Shown: positions 24,913 through 32,397 of the stretch, in pieces
Position numbering within the stretch: position 1 is the stretch's first letter
Layout of the letters: every line of letters begins with the position of its first letter
Assembly (NCBI RefSeq): GCF_009371985.2
Contig: NZ_VIKU02000006.1
Location: forward strand, 146,796 to 210,795
DNA: 64,000 nucleotides
From: Pelagihabitans pacificus
Lineage (GTDB): Bacteria; Bacteroidota; Bacteroidia; Flavobacteriales; Flavobacteriaceae
Direction of reading: 5' to 3'
The notes under the pieces: generated by a model
Databases searched by the model: none
What the model saw: the letters and a program-made list of their open reading frames with translations, nothing else
What the model was told of the DNA's origin: nothing
Made by a program: the position numbers and the translations under genes

Positions 24913-25038
24913 AGAAATTATGATTCCCGAGCTAACTGGTAACAAAGAATGATAATCAGCAATCGAAGCGTATCTTTTTATAAATGCCTATTAGAGGTTC
25001 GTTACCCATTCAAAATACCGTTAGTAACAGTCTAAAAA

Positions 25039-25198
25039 ATGAATCCCGAATTGAAGGAAATATCCAATTTTTTTAGAACGGATTATCCTTTAAATAAAGA
25101 TGGACTAAAAGAGTTGCTTTCTTTCTTTGAAATGAAAGACCTTTAGGAAAGGCAGTCAAATTCTTATGGTCGAAGAAGAGGAAAAATACTCAACACGA
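25039..25198 (+). pseudogene. Crp/Fnr-family regulator remnant (N-terminus only)
   Basis: From the ATG at 25039 the frame reads MNPELKEISNFFRTDYPLN and on to FEMKDL, then stops at TAG (25144). Shifting frame restores LRKGSQILMVEEEEKY, which continues the usual Crp/Fnr N-terminal pattern. Only about 50 codons remain, and the cyclic-nucleotide-like barrel and helix-turn-helix are missing. The sequence runs straight into an MBL-fold fragment, so a deletion has joined two genes. Confidence 0.6.
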
Positions 25199-25667
25199 GG
25201 TTTGAATGCGGTACGAACAATGGATTATTGGAAGTCATCCGATTTTCTAGGAGACAGGATAAAAGGTATTCCAGCCGTGCACGGATATGGATGTGTAGCC
25301 AAACCGATGGGAAATGTCATGGGCTTTTTCATACAGTTGCCCGATGAGAAATCCATTTATGTAAGCTCGGATACTATTTACACAGATGCCGTAGACAATG
25401 TTATAAAGAAATATAAGCCAGCTATTAACGTTGTAGCCTGTGGAACTGCTCAAATGGACATTTTCAAGCCGTTGCTAATGGCTATGGCGGATATAATCAG
25501 ATTTGTAAAGAATTCACTTGAAAAGTCATCACAAATCACTTGGAAGCTGTAAATCATTGCCCCACCACAAGAAAGCAGCTTCGCTCCAAATTGACCACCT
25601 ATGGAGTATTGGAAAACCGTATATTCCAGAAGATGGAGAGATGATTGAAATTGAATATAGCCGGTAA
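25199..25667 (+). pseudogene. MBL-fold (UlaG-like) metallohydrolase remnant
   Basis: The fragment contains RIKGIPAVHGYG, MGNVMGFFIQLPDEKSIYVS, SDTIYTDAVDNVIKKYKP and VVACGTAQMDIFKP, which follow the order of UlaG-like metallo-beta-lactamase-fold hydrolases. The N-terminal HxHxDH site is gone. After RFVKNSLEK a frameshift gives VITNHLEAVNHCPTTRKQL and a second shift gives PYIPEDGEMIEIEYSR and TAA at 25665-25667. The open stretch 25166-25552 crosses the junction with the Crp/Fnr remnant and is not an intact gene. Bases 25668-25891 show nothing I can assign. Confidence 0.65.
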
Positions 25668-25891
25668 TTGGTACAATTTCCAACAATCCATGAACATATA
25701 GCATCCTGGGTTATAGTCAAAGAATTTAGGTACTCTACATCCCTCATTCGAAAAACGGCAACATCTTTAGGCACAAGCGTATCAAATGATAGCGCTTTAA
25801 GCCAGATAGTTCGTTCTCTGATAAGACTACAAAGTTTATTACCTTAGATATCAAAGATAAAGAGCTTCAATTCCATCAAATAAACGAGTTA

Positions 25892-26596
25892 ATGCTGAAA
25901 TTCTTTAGAAAAATTCGAGCGGCCCTCATTAAACAAAGAAAATTTCGTACGTATCTCGCATACGCGGTAGGTGAAATAGTATTGGTAGTCATCGGAATAT
26001 TAATAGCCCTCTCGATCAATAATCTTAAAGATGCAGCCGATCTTATAAAAGAAGGACAACATCTCTACAAAGACATCATTACCGAATTGCGTGAAGACCT
26101 TAAGGACATCCAGGAAAATGCCGACTATAACAATTATTTTCTTGAAAGATACAGACTAGGGAGAAGAATTATATTGACCGATAAGGAAAAAGAAAAAAGC
26201 GATTCGCTCGCCGTAATAGCTTCCGAGCTCACAAAGTTTTCAGATTTTAAAAACGACAGACCCATATACGACCGTCTTTTTACCAGTGGGGAACAAGACC
26301 TCATCAATGATCCGGAAATACTGGGTGATCTGAAACGGCTGGCCGTGTTATACAACTACATAAACAGGCTGGAGAAAAACCAACAGGACTTTATGTACAT
26401 CGTCTTGCCTAAAATTGCCGATTATATAAGGATAAATCCACCTGAAATAAAAGATCTTGATGCCTTATATGGCTATAGATTCCACAACGATATAGAGATT
26501 TTCATCATTATCATGGAGGAAAAGGAACAGCTTTATCAAGATGCCGCAGACCAGCTAAACGAGCTATTAGCCGACTTGAACGCAAAGTTGGAATAG
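25892..26596 (+). CDS. DUF6090 family membrane-anchored protein
   Basis: A 234-residue protein with the DUF6090 N-terminus: MLKFFRKIRAAL, a basic segment, then YAVGEIVLVVIGILIALSIN, a single membrane helix at about residues 29-46. The rest is a helical, charged domain (HLYKDIITELREDLKDIQE onward) expected in the periplasm. The family is common and often multicopy in Flavobacteriaceae; its function is unknown. The ATG has no obvious ribosome binding site. The gene lies between two decayed regions and looks intact. Confidence 0.85.
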   Translation: MLKFFRKIRAALIKQRKFRTYLAYAVGEIVLVVIGILIALSINNLKDAADLIKEGQHLYKDIITELREDLKDIQENADYNNYFLERYRLGRRIILTDKEKEKSDSLAVIASELTKFSDFKNDRPIYDRLFTSGEQDLINDPEILGDLKRLAVLYNYINRLEKNQQDFMYIVLPKIADYIRINPPEIKDLDALYGYRFHNDIEIFIIIMEEKEQLYQDAADQLNELLADLNAKLE

Positions 26597-26673
26597 CGAT
26601 ACACCCTTATACGAAACACTATAGCCAAATAAATCACACATCAAACATAAATTGTATTCATATAAGACAACGA

Positions 26674-27012
26674 GTTAAAAAAATCGGAAAAGAAAAACAG
26701 CGTTATAACAATTTTAACGTCTTATACGACTTGGTCAAGAAAAGCAACCCTGCTTTGGACCTTCCAGAGGGTGATTTAAAAACGATAGGATCATAACTTC
26801 TTTTTAAGCCCGACACCTCGAAACAGTCAATAAATGTAATGTCTTTCGCGACAAAACTGTATCCGGATTCGACGAATCTCTTTGACGGTTTGGCAGAGGT
26901 CCATCTGTATGTTGCGAACAAAGTAAAAGCCCTATAGAATTTTGAGAAATAGTTATAGTTGAATCCGCAAAACCACAATGCGCTTAGCAGATTAATGGAG
27001 CTCCAAAAATAA
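26674..27012 (+). pseudogene. C-terminal remnant of a TPR-tailed hydrolase-like protein
   Basis: The frame reads VKKIGKEKQRYNNFNVLYD, then KSNPALDLPEGDLKTIGS and a stop; after a shift, SFATKLYPDSTNLFDGLAEV and LYVANKVKAL, a stop, NFEK, a stop and LNPQNHNALSRLMELQK before TAA at 27010. The pattern (YPDSxNxxDxLAE, then Ax NFEKxLxLNP) is the single TPR that ends many flavobacterial esterases and serine hydrolases. At least three disruptions are visible. The catalytic part is missing. Confidence 0.55.
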
Positions 27013-27023
27013 TGACCAGCCGA

Positions 27024-27399
27024 TTATGAGCTGTAGAAGATATAGCAAGTAACTATTTTCCCATAGGAACCGGTACATACATTAGGCAGCGATACAATTG
27101 GATCACCAACTTTAACAAGTTCTTCCCCGCCCCTAAAAAAAGGCGTGCTGGCCGAGAAAATGTCGCGTTGGATATCTTTGGGAGTATACACCTCCTAAGG
27201 CTAAAAATTGAGGCTGAATAAAGGTTTCAGAAGTAAAGACCGACGCATTATTGGCTCTACCTTGCTCTTAGAATTCTATAATCAGGATGTTATCGCCCTA
27301 ATCCAAATTCCCTCTAGGCATCCTAAGTCCGTCTAGGGTCAGGACGGTGTCCCAATTCTGAAAAGACTGGGATTCACCATTTCCTAAGTCCTGATTGGT
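27024..27399 (-). pseudogene. Unassigned decayed gene on the - strand
   Basis: Read from 27399 downwards, the - strand gives DLGNGESQSFQNWDTVLTL, DGLRMPRGNLD, a stop, GDNILIIEF, a stop, RANNASVFTSETFIQPQFLA and, after a frameshift, EVYTPKDIQRDIFSASTPFF and GGEELVKVGDPIVSLPNVC before TAA at 27024-27026. The segments are protein-like and follow each other in order, so this looks like a once-continuous gene with two stops and one shift. I do not recognise the family. Confidence 0.4.
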
Positions 27400-27722
27400 T
27401 TAGTTACAGTGATGCAAAAGCTATTATGTACCAAATAGCGGAGCAAGGATGGACTACATGAACTGTGTAAAACATCGGATGACATACCACCCACGGGCCA
27501 ATACGAAAAAATACTAATGAATAAATAGGATAAAAAGAACGACTTAGGATTCAAACTGTCATTGCGGGCAGATTTCCAAACCGGAAAAATGTCGCAATCA
27601 CTTATCTTTAGGGCGGGAGACAATTTCATATGGATTGTTTTCCTCCCCCTAAAACAAGATTGTCGGTAAAAATTACCAATCATGCAAGAAACCGATTGTC
27701 TGTAAGCTTGGAACCAGTATAG
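27400..27722. other. Decayed sequence before the LytTR gene
   Basis: The + strand holds broken protein-like pieces: SYSDAKAIMYQIAEQGWTT, then in another frame SDDIPPTGQYEKILMNK, a stop, NDLGFKLSLRADFQTGKMS. No family could be named. No intact reading frame or RNA is seen. The promoter of the LytTR gene should lie in the last part. Confidence 0.35.
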
Positions 27723-28583
27723 ATGTTACAATTAATTAACCAAAAATATCCTCCTCCAAATCCTGGCTTACGAAGTATTATTACCGCCTTGCTTTTTGGG
27801 CTGTTCATAGGTTTATTTCTATTGTTCTTCGAACCATTCGACATCAATTTGGCTACCTATAACAACAAAGTCTTGGTTTTGCTATTCTTCGGCCTTATTA
27901 CGGCACTAGTTTTATTCGTTTTTCTTTATTTATTACCTCTGGTACTTCCGAAAGTATTCTCAGATAAACATTGGAAGGTTAAACATCAAATTATTCTTTA
28001 CTTCATAATTCTATTTGTAATCGCTACGCTCAACGGGGTATACACTAATTATATAAACTCTTTAAACTTTAGTTGGTCTAACTATTGGTGGATTATTAAT
28101 CGAACATTTGTTCTTGGTGGGATACCCATTACTTTTTTAACACTAATCGACTATCACCGAAAAATCACATTAAATGTTAATCAAGCGAATGAAATTCTGG
28201 AGACCAAAAAAGAATTCAAAGAGAGTGTAGATGGGACCACCTACCAGTTTTCGACCGATTTAAAAAATGAAATTGTCAATTTTAACGAGGATGATTTCTA
28301 TTATGCAATGGCAGAAGGCAATTATATCGATATGTTCAGTTTGGACAAAAACCAACTAAAAAAAGTCACATATAGAGTTTCACTGTCTTCATTTGAAAAT
28401 CAATTGACCTCCACATGTCTGAAAAGGTGCCATCGTTCTTATTTGGTAAATCTTAAAAAAGTAACCAACATTTCGGGAAATGCACAAGGTTTAAAACTTG
28501 AACTAAGAAATCAAACGGTCGCGATTCCTGTTTCAAGAAAATACATACCAAGTGTTAAACAATTTTTTCTTCAATTTCCATAG
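27723..28583 (+). CDS. Membrane-bound LytTR DNA-binding regulator
   Basis: A 286-residue one-component regulator. Four hydrophobic helices fill residues about 20-145 (SIITALLFGLFIGLFLLFF, VLVLLFFGLITALVLFVFL and two more), followed by a C-terminal LytTR domain from about residue 185 (FYYAMAEGNYIDMF, RCHRSYLVNLKKV, QTVAIPVSRKYIPSVKQF). There is no receiver domain, so the membrane part probably senses the signal. The DUF2306 gene follows 97 bases downstream on the same strand and is a plausible target (inference). Confidence 0.88.
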   Translation: MLQLINQKYPPPNPGLRSIITALLFGLFIGLFLLFFEPFDINLATYNNKVLVLLFFGLITALVLFVFLYLLPLVLPKVFSDKHWKVKHQIILYFIILFVIATLNGVYTNYINSLNFSWSNYWWIINRTFVLGGIPITFLTLIDYHRKITLNVNQANEILETKKEFKESVDGTTYQFSTDLKNEIVNFNEDDFYYAMAEGNYIDMFSLDKNQLKKVTYRVSLSSFENQLTSTCLKRCHRSYLVNLKKVTNISGNAQGLKLELRNQTVAIPVSRKYIPSVKQFFLQFP

Positions 28584-28680
28584 CCGTTTCCATAAAATAA
28601 AACGTTTGTCATTCAAATCATTTCCTTGATGTTCGACCCATTCTTTTACTTTAAATCACAAGCTTTGGTAAGTTTGGAAC

Positions 28681-29283
28681 ATGAGAAAACTTGCTTTTAT
28701 TACTTTTTTATTAGTCGGAGCGATTTCAATGATTGTCATGTCTTACCATTACTTCGAGTTAGATAGCACGGGTGTGCTTGAACGAAAGGAAGTCGCTGAA
28801 GAACTTTGGTATCTATTTACTTTTAGAACGCATATTCTTTTAGGATTGGTAGCTATTTCCAGTGGACCATTTCAATTTTTAGAAAAAGTATGGGTATCCT
28901 ATAAGTCTATCCATAAAAGAATTGGATATGTATACGTGTCAAGTGTAATCATTAGCAGCGTATCTGGACTTGTGATTGCCCAATACGCCATGGGAGGCTG
29001 GATATCCACAATGGGATTTTCCTTATTATCGGTAGCTTGGTTATTCATTACCATCAAATCAATTATTTCTATACGAACCGGGAAAATAAACAGTCATCAA
29101 AAATGGATGTTTTTAAGTTACTCTTTGACCTTTGCCGCAATAACCCAAAGAACATTATTGCTAGTTCCACTTTTAACGGAAGTACCTTTTATTCCCATCT
29201 ATCGACTCTCAGCCTGGTTGCCGTGGTTACTCAATCTCAACATTGCATATTTTCTTTTTAGCCGCTATTCATCGGAAACTTAA
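28681..29283 (+). CDS. DUF2306 family membrane protein
   Basis: A 200-residue protein with about six hydrophobic helices. DUF2306 features are the conserved histidines in FRTHILLGLVAISSGPFQF, the KSIHKRIGYVYV block and the SHQKWMFLSYSLTFAAITQR block. These spaced histidines resemble cytochrome-b561-like heme sites, but heme binding is not shown. It follows the membrane LytTR regulator, with which it may form a regulator/target pair. Function unknown. Confidence 0.82.
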   Translation: MRKLAFITFLLVGAISMIVMSYHYFELDSTGVLERKEVAEELWYLFTFRTHILLGLVAISSGPFQFLEKVWVSYKSIHKRIGYVYVSSVIISSVSGLVIAQYAMGGWISTMGFSLLSVAWLFITIKSIISIRTGKINSHQKWMFLSYSLTFAAITQRTLLLVPLLTEVPFIPIYRLSAWLPWLLNLNIAYFLFSRYSSET

Positions 29284-29352
29284 TACACTACTGCGTGTCC
29301 AATTCCCCGGAGGCACCTATAATAAGTACGAAGACAAATCACCATAACATGA

Positions 29353-29386
29353 GCTATTTTGTTGCCTACCTTCACGGGCAAATAGC
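29353..29386 (+). terminator. Possible hairpin after the DUF2306 gene
   Basis: GCTAT (29353-29357) and TTGCC (29362-29366) pair with GGCAA and ATAGC in 29377-29386, giving a bulged 10-bp stem about 70 bases after the stop. No T run follows. The remainder of the 248-base gap shows nothing else. Confidence 0.25.
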
Positions 29387-29531
29387 AACAAAGACTGGCG
29401 CATATTAATTGCAACGCTCTCGAAGGTATCGGGTCTTAGCTAATTTGATGAACAGCTATCCCGCGATTCCCATTTTGTTCCTGTTTTGCCGGATAAAATC
29501 GTACATTACCCTTTTCTAAATACCCATATCT

Positions 29532-31250
29532 ATGCGATTACGAAAAGATAAATTATGGTGCTTATCGATCAGCCTGCTTTTTCTAGCTGCTTGCTCAACA
29601 CCCAAAACCCCTTCTGCAACCCTGTTAATTCACGGTGGCCCCATTTATACGGTCGATTCGACCCAGGCAATGGTGGAGGCCGTTGCTACGAAAGACAATA
29701 AAATCCTATTTGCAGGAAGCCTCGCCGAGGCAAAAAGCTATAAAAACCAGGATACCCGGGTCATCGACCTGAAGGGTAAGACCATGACCCCCGGTCTCAT
29801 CGAAGGGCATGGCCATTTTATGGGTTTGGGATACAATGAGTTAAATCTAGACCTGCTCAATACCACTAGCTATCAGGAAATTGTAGATGCGGTAGCCGAA
29901 GCGGTAAAGACGACAGAGCCCGGTGAATGGATTACCGGACGGGGATGGCATCAAAGCAAATGGACGGAAATGCCGGCGGACACCGTAAAGGGTTTTCAAA
30001 CGCATCACAGGTTGAGCGAGGTATCTCCCGATAATCCAGTATACCTGCGTCATGCCAGTGGCCATGCCGGTTTTGCCAACGCCAAGGCTATGGAAATTGC
30101 AGGAGTGCAAGTGATGGCCAAGGAAGGAAACACCCTTGAGATAGAAGGCGGTGAAGTCATGCTGGACGCCCTGGGTCGACCTACGGGTATTTTTAATGAA
30201 CGAGCCATGACCTTGATCACCCAACACATACCGGAATCTACTCCCGAAAAAAACACCAAAGCCTTCGATTTGGCCGTAGCAGCCTGCCATAGAAATGGCA
30301 TTACGGGCTTTCACGATGCCGGTATCGGCCGGCAGAATATTGCGCTCTACGAAGAAATGAAGGCCAAGGACCGGATGAAAGTGCGCCTCTATGCCATGCT
30401 CACCGGATGGGACAAGGAGTTGCTCAATGAGTGGTACGAAAATGGTCCGTTTGTAGACCCCGACAATTTGTTGACCATCCGTTCCGTAAAATTGAACTGC
30501 GATGGCGCCCTGGGTTCAAGGGGAGCTTGGTTGTTGGAAGCCTATACCGATAGACCAGGGCATTTCGGGCACGAAACCCTCCCGATGAACTTTGTAAAGG
30601 AAACCGCCCTAAACGGATTACAATATGGTTTTCAAGTTTGTTCACACGCGATAGGTGATCGGGCCAACAGGGAAATTCTAGATCGCTATGAAACCGCGTT
30701 CGCTGAATTGCCCGATGCGGCCAACGATCATCGATTTCGAATCGAGCATGCACAACATCTGCACCCTGATGACATCCCCCGTTTTGCGGAGTTAAAGGTA
30801 ATACCGGCTATGCAGGCCGTACACATGTCCTCCGACAGGCCTTGGGCCATCGATCGACTGGGAGAAAAACGAATCAAGGAGGGAGCCTATATGTGGCAAG
30901 ACTTGCTACAAAGTGGTGTACCTATCGTCAATGGTACCGATGTACCGGTAGAACCATTGAACCCGATTGCCAGCTTCTACGCCAGTGTAAGTCGCAAAAC
31001 CTTACAAGGCACCCCAAAAGGGGGTTATGAGCCAGCGCAAAAGATGACCAGGCAACAAGCCTTAAGGTCGTATACATTGGATGCCGCCTATGGTGCTTTT
31101 GAAGAGGACATAAAGGGTTCCATCGAAGTAGGCAAACTGGCCGATTTTACCATTTATACCCAAGATTTGATGACCGTGGAGGAAGATGAGATCTTAGATA
31201 CGGAAATCGCCATGACCATTTTTGACGGCAAAGTGGTGTACACCAAATAA
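29532..31250 (+). CDS. Amidohydrolase family 3 (YtcJ-like) lipoprotein
   Basis: A 572-residue lipoprotein with lipobox LAAC near residue 21. The amidohydrolase barrel shows the HxH metal motif in EGHGHFMG, the acceptor lysine region RSVKLNCDGALGSRGAWLL, His in QVCSHAIGDRANREIL, His in RFRIEHAQHLHPDD and Asp in PIVNGTDVPVEPLNP. The C-terminal beta-sandwich closes with GKLADFTIY. Homologues hydrolyse N-acyl or amide bonds of varied small molecules; the substrate is unknown. Codon use and GC content return here to those of the core genome. Confidence 0.9.
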   Translation: MRLRKDKLWCLSISLLFLAACSTPKTPSATLLIHGGPIYTVDSTQAMVEAVATKDNKILFAGSLAEAKSYKNQDTRVIDLKGKTMTPGLIEGHGHFMGLGYNELNLDLLNTTSYQEIVDAVAEAVKTTEPGEWITGRGWHQSKWTEMPADTVKGFQTHHRLSEVSPDNPVYLRHASGHAGFANAKAMEIAGVQVMAKEGNTLEIEGGEVMLDALGRPTGIFNERAMTLITQHIPESTPEKNTKAFDLAVAACHRNGITGFHDAGIGRQNIALYEEMKAKDRMKVRLYAMLTGWDKELLNEWYENGPFVDPDNLLTIRSVKLNCDGALGSRGAWLLEAYTDRPGHFGHETLPMNFVKETALNGLQYGFQVCSHAIGDRANREILDRYETAFAELPDAANDHRFRIEHAQHLHPDDIPRFAELKVIPAMQAVHMSSDRPWAIDRLGEKRIKEGAYMWQDLLQSGVPIVNGTDVPVEPLNPIASFYASVSRKTLQGTPKGGYEPAQKMTRQQALRSYTLDAAYGAFEEDIKGSIEVGKLADFTIYTQDLMTVEEDEILDTEIAMTIFDGKVVYTK

Positions 31251-31292
31251 ATTGTAGTAATTCAAAACCCGGCAATATAGGGTTCCGATCTA

Positions 31293-31310
31293 AAAGGGAA
31301 AATGCCCTTT
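31293..31310 (+). terminator. Weak hairpin between amidohydrolase and SnoaL genes
   Basis: AAAGGG (31293-31298) and CCCTTT (31305-31310) form a 6-bp stem with a 6-base loop, 43 bases after the amidohydrolase stop. No clear T run follows, so this is a marginal call. Confidence 0.25.
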
Positions 31311-31360
31311 CCACTCGATACCAAATACATAAACCTTACGAAAAAACCCTTTGAAGAGGA

Positions 31361-31744
31361 ATGAAACAGGATTTGGAGAAAAATAAAAAGAACGCCATTG
31401 CTTTCTATAAAATGGCATACGAGGGTAACCCATCAAAGGCAGTGGAATTGTATGTTGGCGATGTGTATATTCAGCATAACCCATTGGTCGGGGATGGAAA
31501 ACAACCATTTATTGACTATTTTGAAAGAATGGCAAAGGACTATCCCGACAAACGCATTGAATTTGTTAGATCGGTAGCGGAGCAAAATTTGGTAGCATTG
31601 CATACACATCAAACATGGCCGGGGGATGAAGAATACGTAACGATGGACTTTTTTAGATTTGACACTAACGGTAAAATCGTGGAGCACTGGGATGCCATGC
31701 AACAGGTCCCGAAAGAATCCGCCAATGCCAATGGGATGTATTGA
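31361..31744 (+). CDS. SnoaL-like (NTF2-fold) polyketide-cyclase-family protein
   Basis: A 127-residue cytoplasmic protein with the SnoaL pattern: AIAFYKMAYEGNPSKAVELY, VGDVYIQHNPLVGDGKQPF and, at the end, FFRFDTNGKIVEHWDAMQQVP. The family has an NTF2-like cone fold and includes aldol cyclases and isomerases, but many members have no known reaction. The ATG is preceded by GAAGAGGA, a usable ribosome binding site, which is rare in this window. A VOC gene follows 66 bases downstream and may be cotranscribed. Confidence 0.85.
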   Translation: MKQDLEKNKKNAIAFYKMAYEGNPSKAVELYVGDVYIQHNPLVGDGKQPFIDYFERMAKDYPDKRIEFVRSVAEQNLVALHTHQTWPGDEEYVTMDFFRFDTNGKIVEHWDAMQQVPKESANANGMY

Positions 31745-31810
31745 CTTATATTCAGTACGTTCAAAACTTCGAAGCTGTTTGAGTAAATACCGGGAAACTT
31801 TCAAGTATCA

Positions 31811-32194
31811 ATGATTGAAAACGTCCACCATATTGCGATTATTTGTTCGGACTATGAACGTTCAAAGTCTTTCTACACCACCGTCTTGGGACTCGAAGTG
31901 GTGAGGGAAGTCTACCGGGAAGGGCGGCAATCCTACAAACTGGACCTGGCCTTGAATGGCAGGTATATCATCGAGCTTTTCTCCTTTCCTCATCCCCCGA
32001 AGAGAATATCAAGGCCAGAAGCTACCGGACTGCGACACCTGGCGTTCGAAGTGGATGACATCGGGAAAGAAGTACTCCGTTTGAAAGAACATGGCATTAC
32101 GGCGGAAGCCATCCGAATAGATGAACTTACCCAAAAGAGATATACCTTCTTTTCCGACCCGGACGACCTGCCCATCGAATTTTACGAAACGTAG
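31811..32194 (+). CDS. VOC-family protein (GloA2/YaeR-like)
   Basis: A 127-residue glyoxalase-fold protein. The N-terminus NVHHIAIICSDYERSKSFYT and the sequence FSFPHPPKRISRPEATGLRH, followed by HLAFEVDDI and DPDDLPIEFYE, match the SMU.934/YaeR-like subgroup of glyoxalase I-like proteins. Metal ligands by family are His in VHHIA, Glu in IIELFSF, His in LRHLAF and Glu in PIEFYE. Reaction unknown for this subgroup. It follows the SnoaL gene on the same strand. Confidence 0.85.
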   Translation: MIENVHHIAIICSDYERSKSFYTTVLGLEVVREVYREGRQSYKLDLALNGRYIIELFSFPHPPKRISRPEATGLRHLAFEVDDIGKEVLRLKEHGITAEAIRIDELTQKRYTFFSDPDDLPIEFYET

Positions 32195-32397
32195 GCCTAG
32201 CACTTGTTGGTATGGGATGAAATAGCCACGACCTAGCAAATAAGGATTCTCACCATGGACGATTACACCATCATGCCCTTGAAAATTAGTATTTTTAATA
32301 AGACAATGACCTACCAAGCCAGCATACCATAGGAAACGGTTGGGAAATAAAAATGTCGAGAGCGCTACATCACGCCTAGAACCGATACATAACGTTT

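Noticed and set aside
26703..26978. A 91-codon - strand frame
   Set aside because: It is the shadow of the TPR remnant, whose + strand pieces match a known pattern.
27384..27683. A 99-codon - strand frame
   Set aside because: The + strand pieces look more protein-like; the frame has no recognisable feature.
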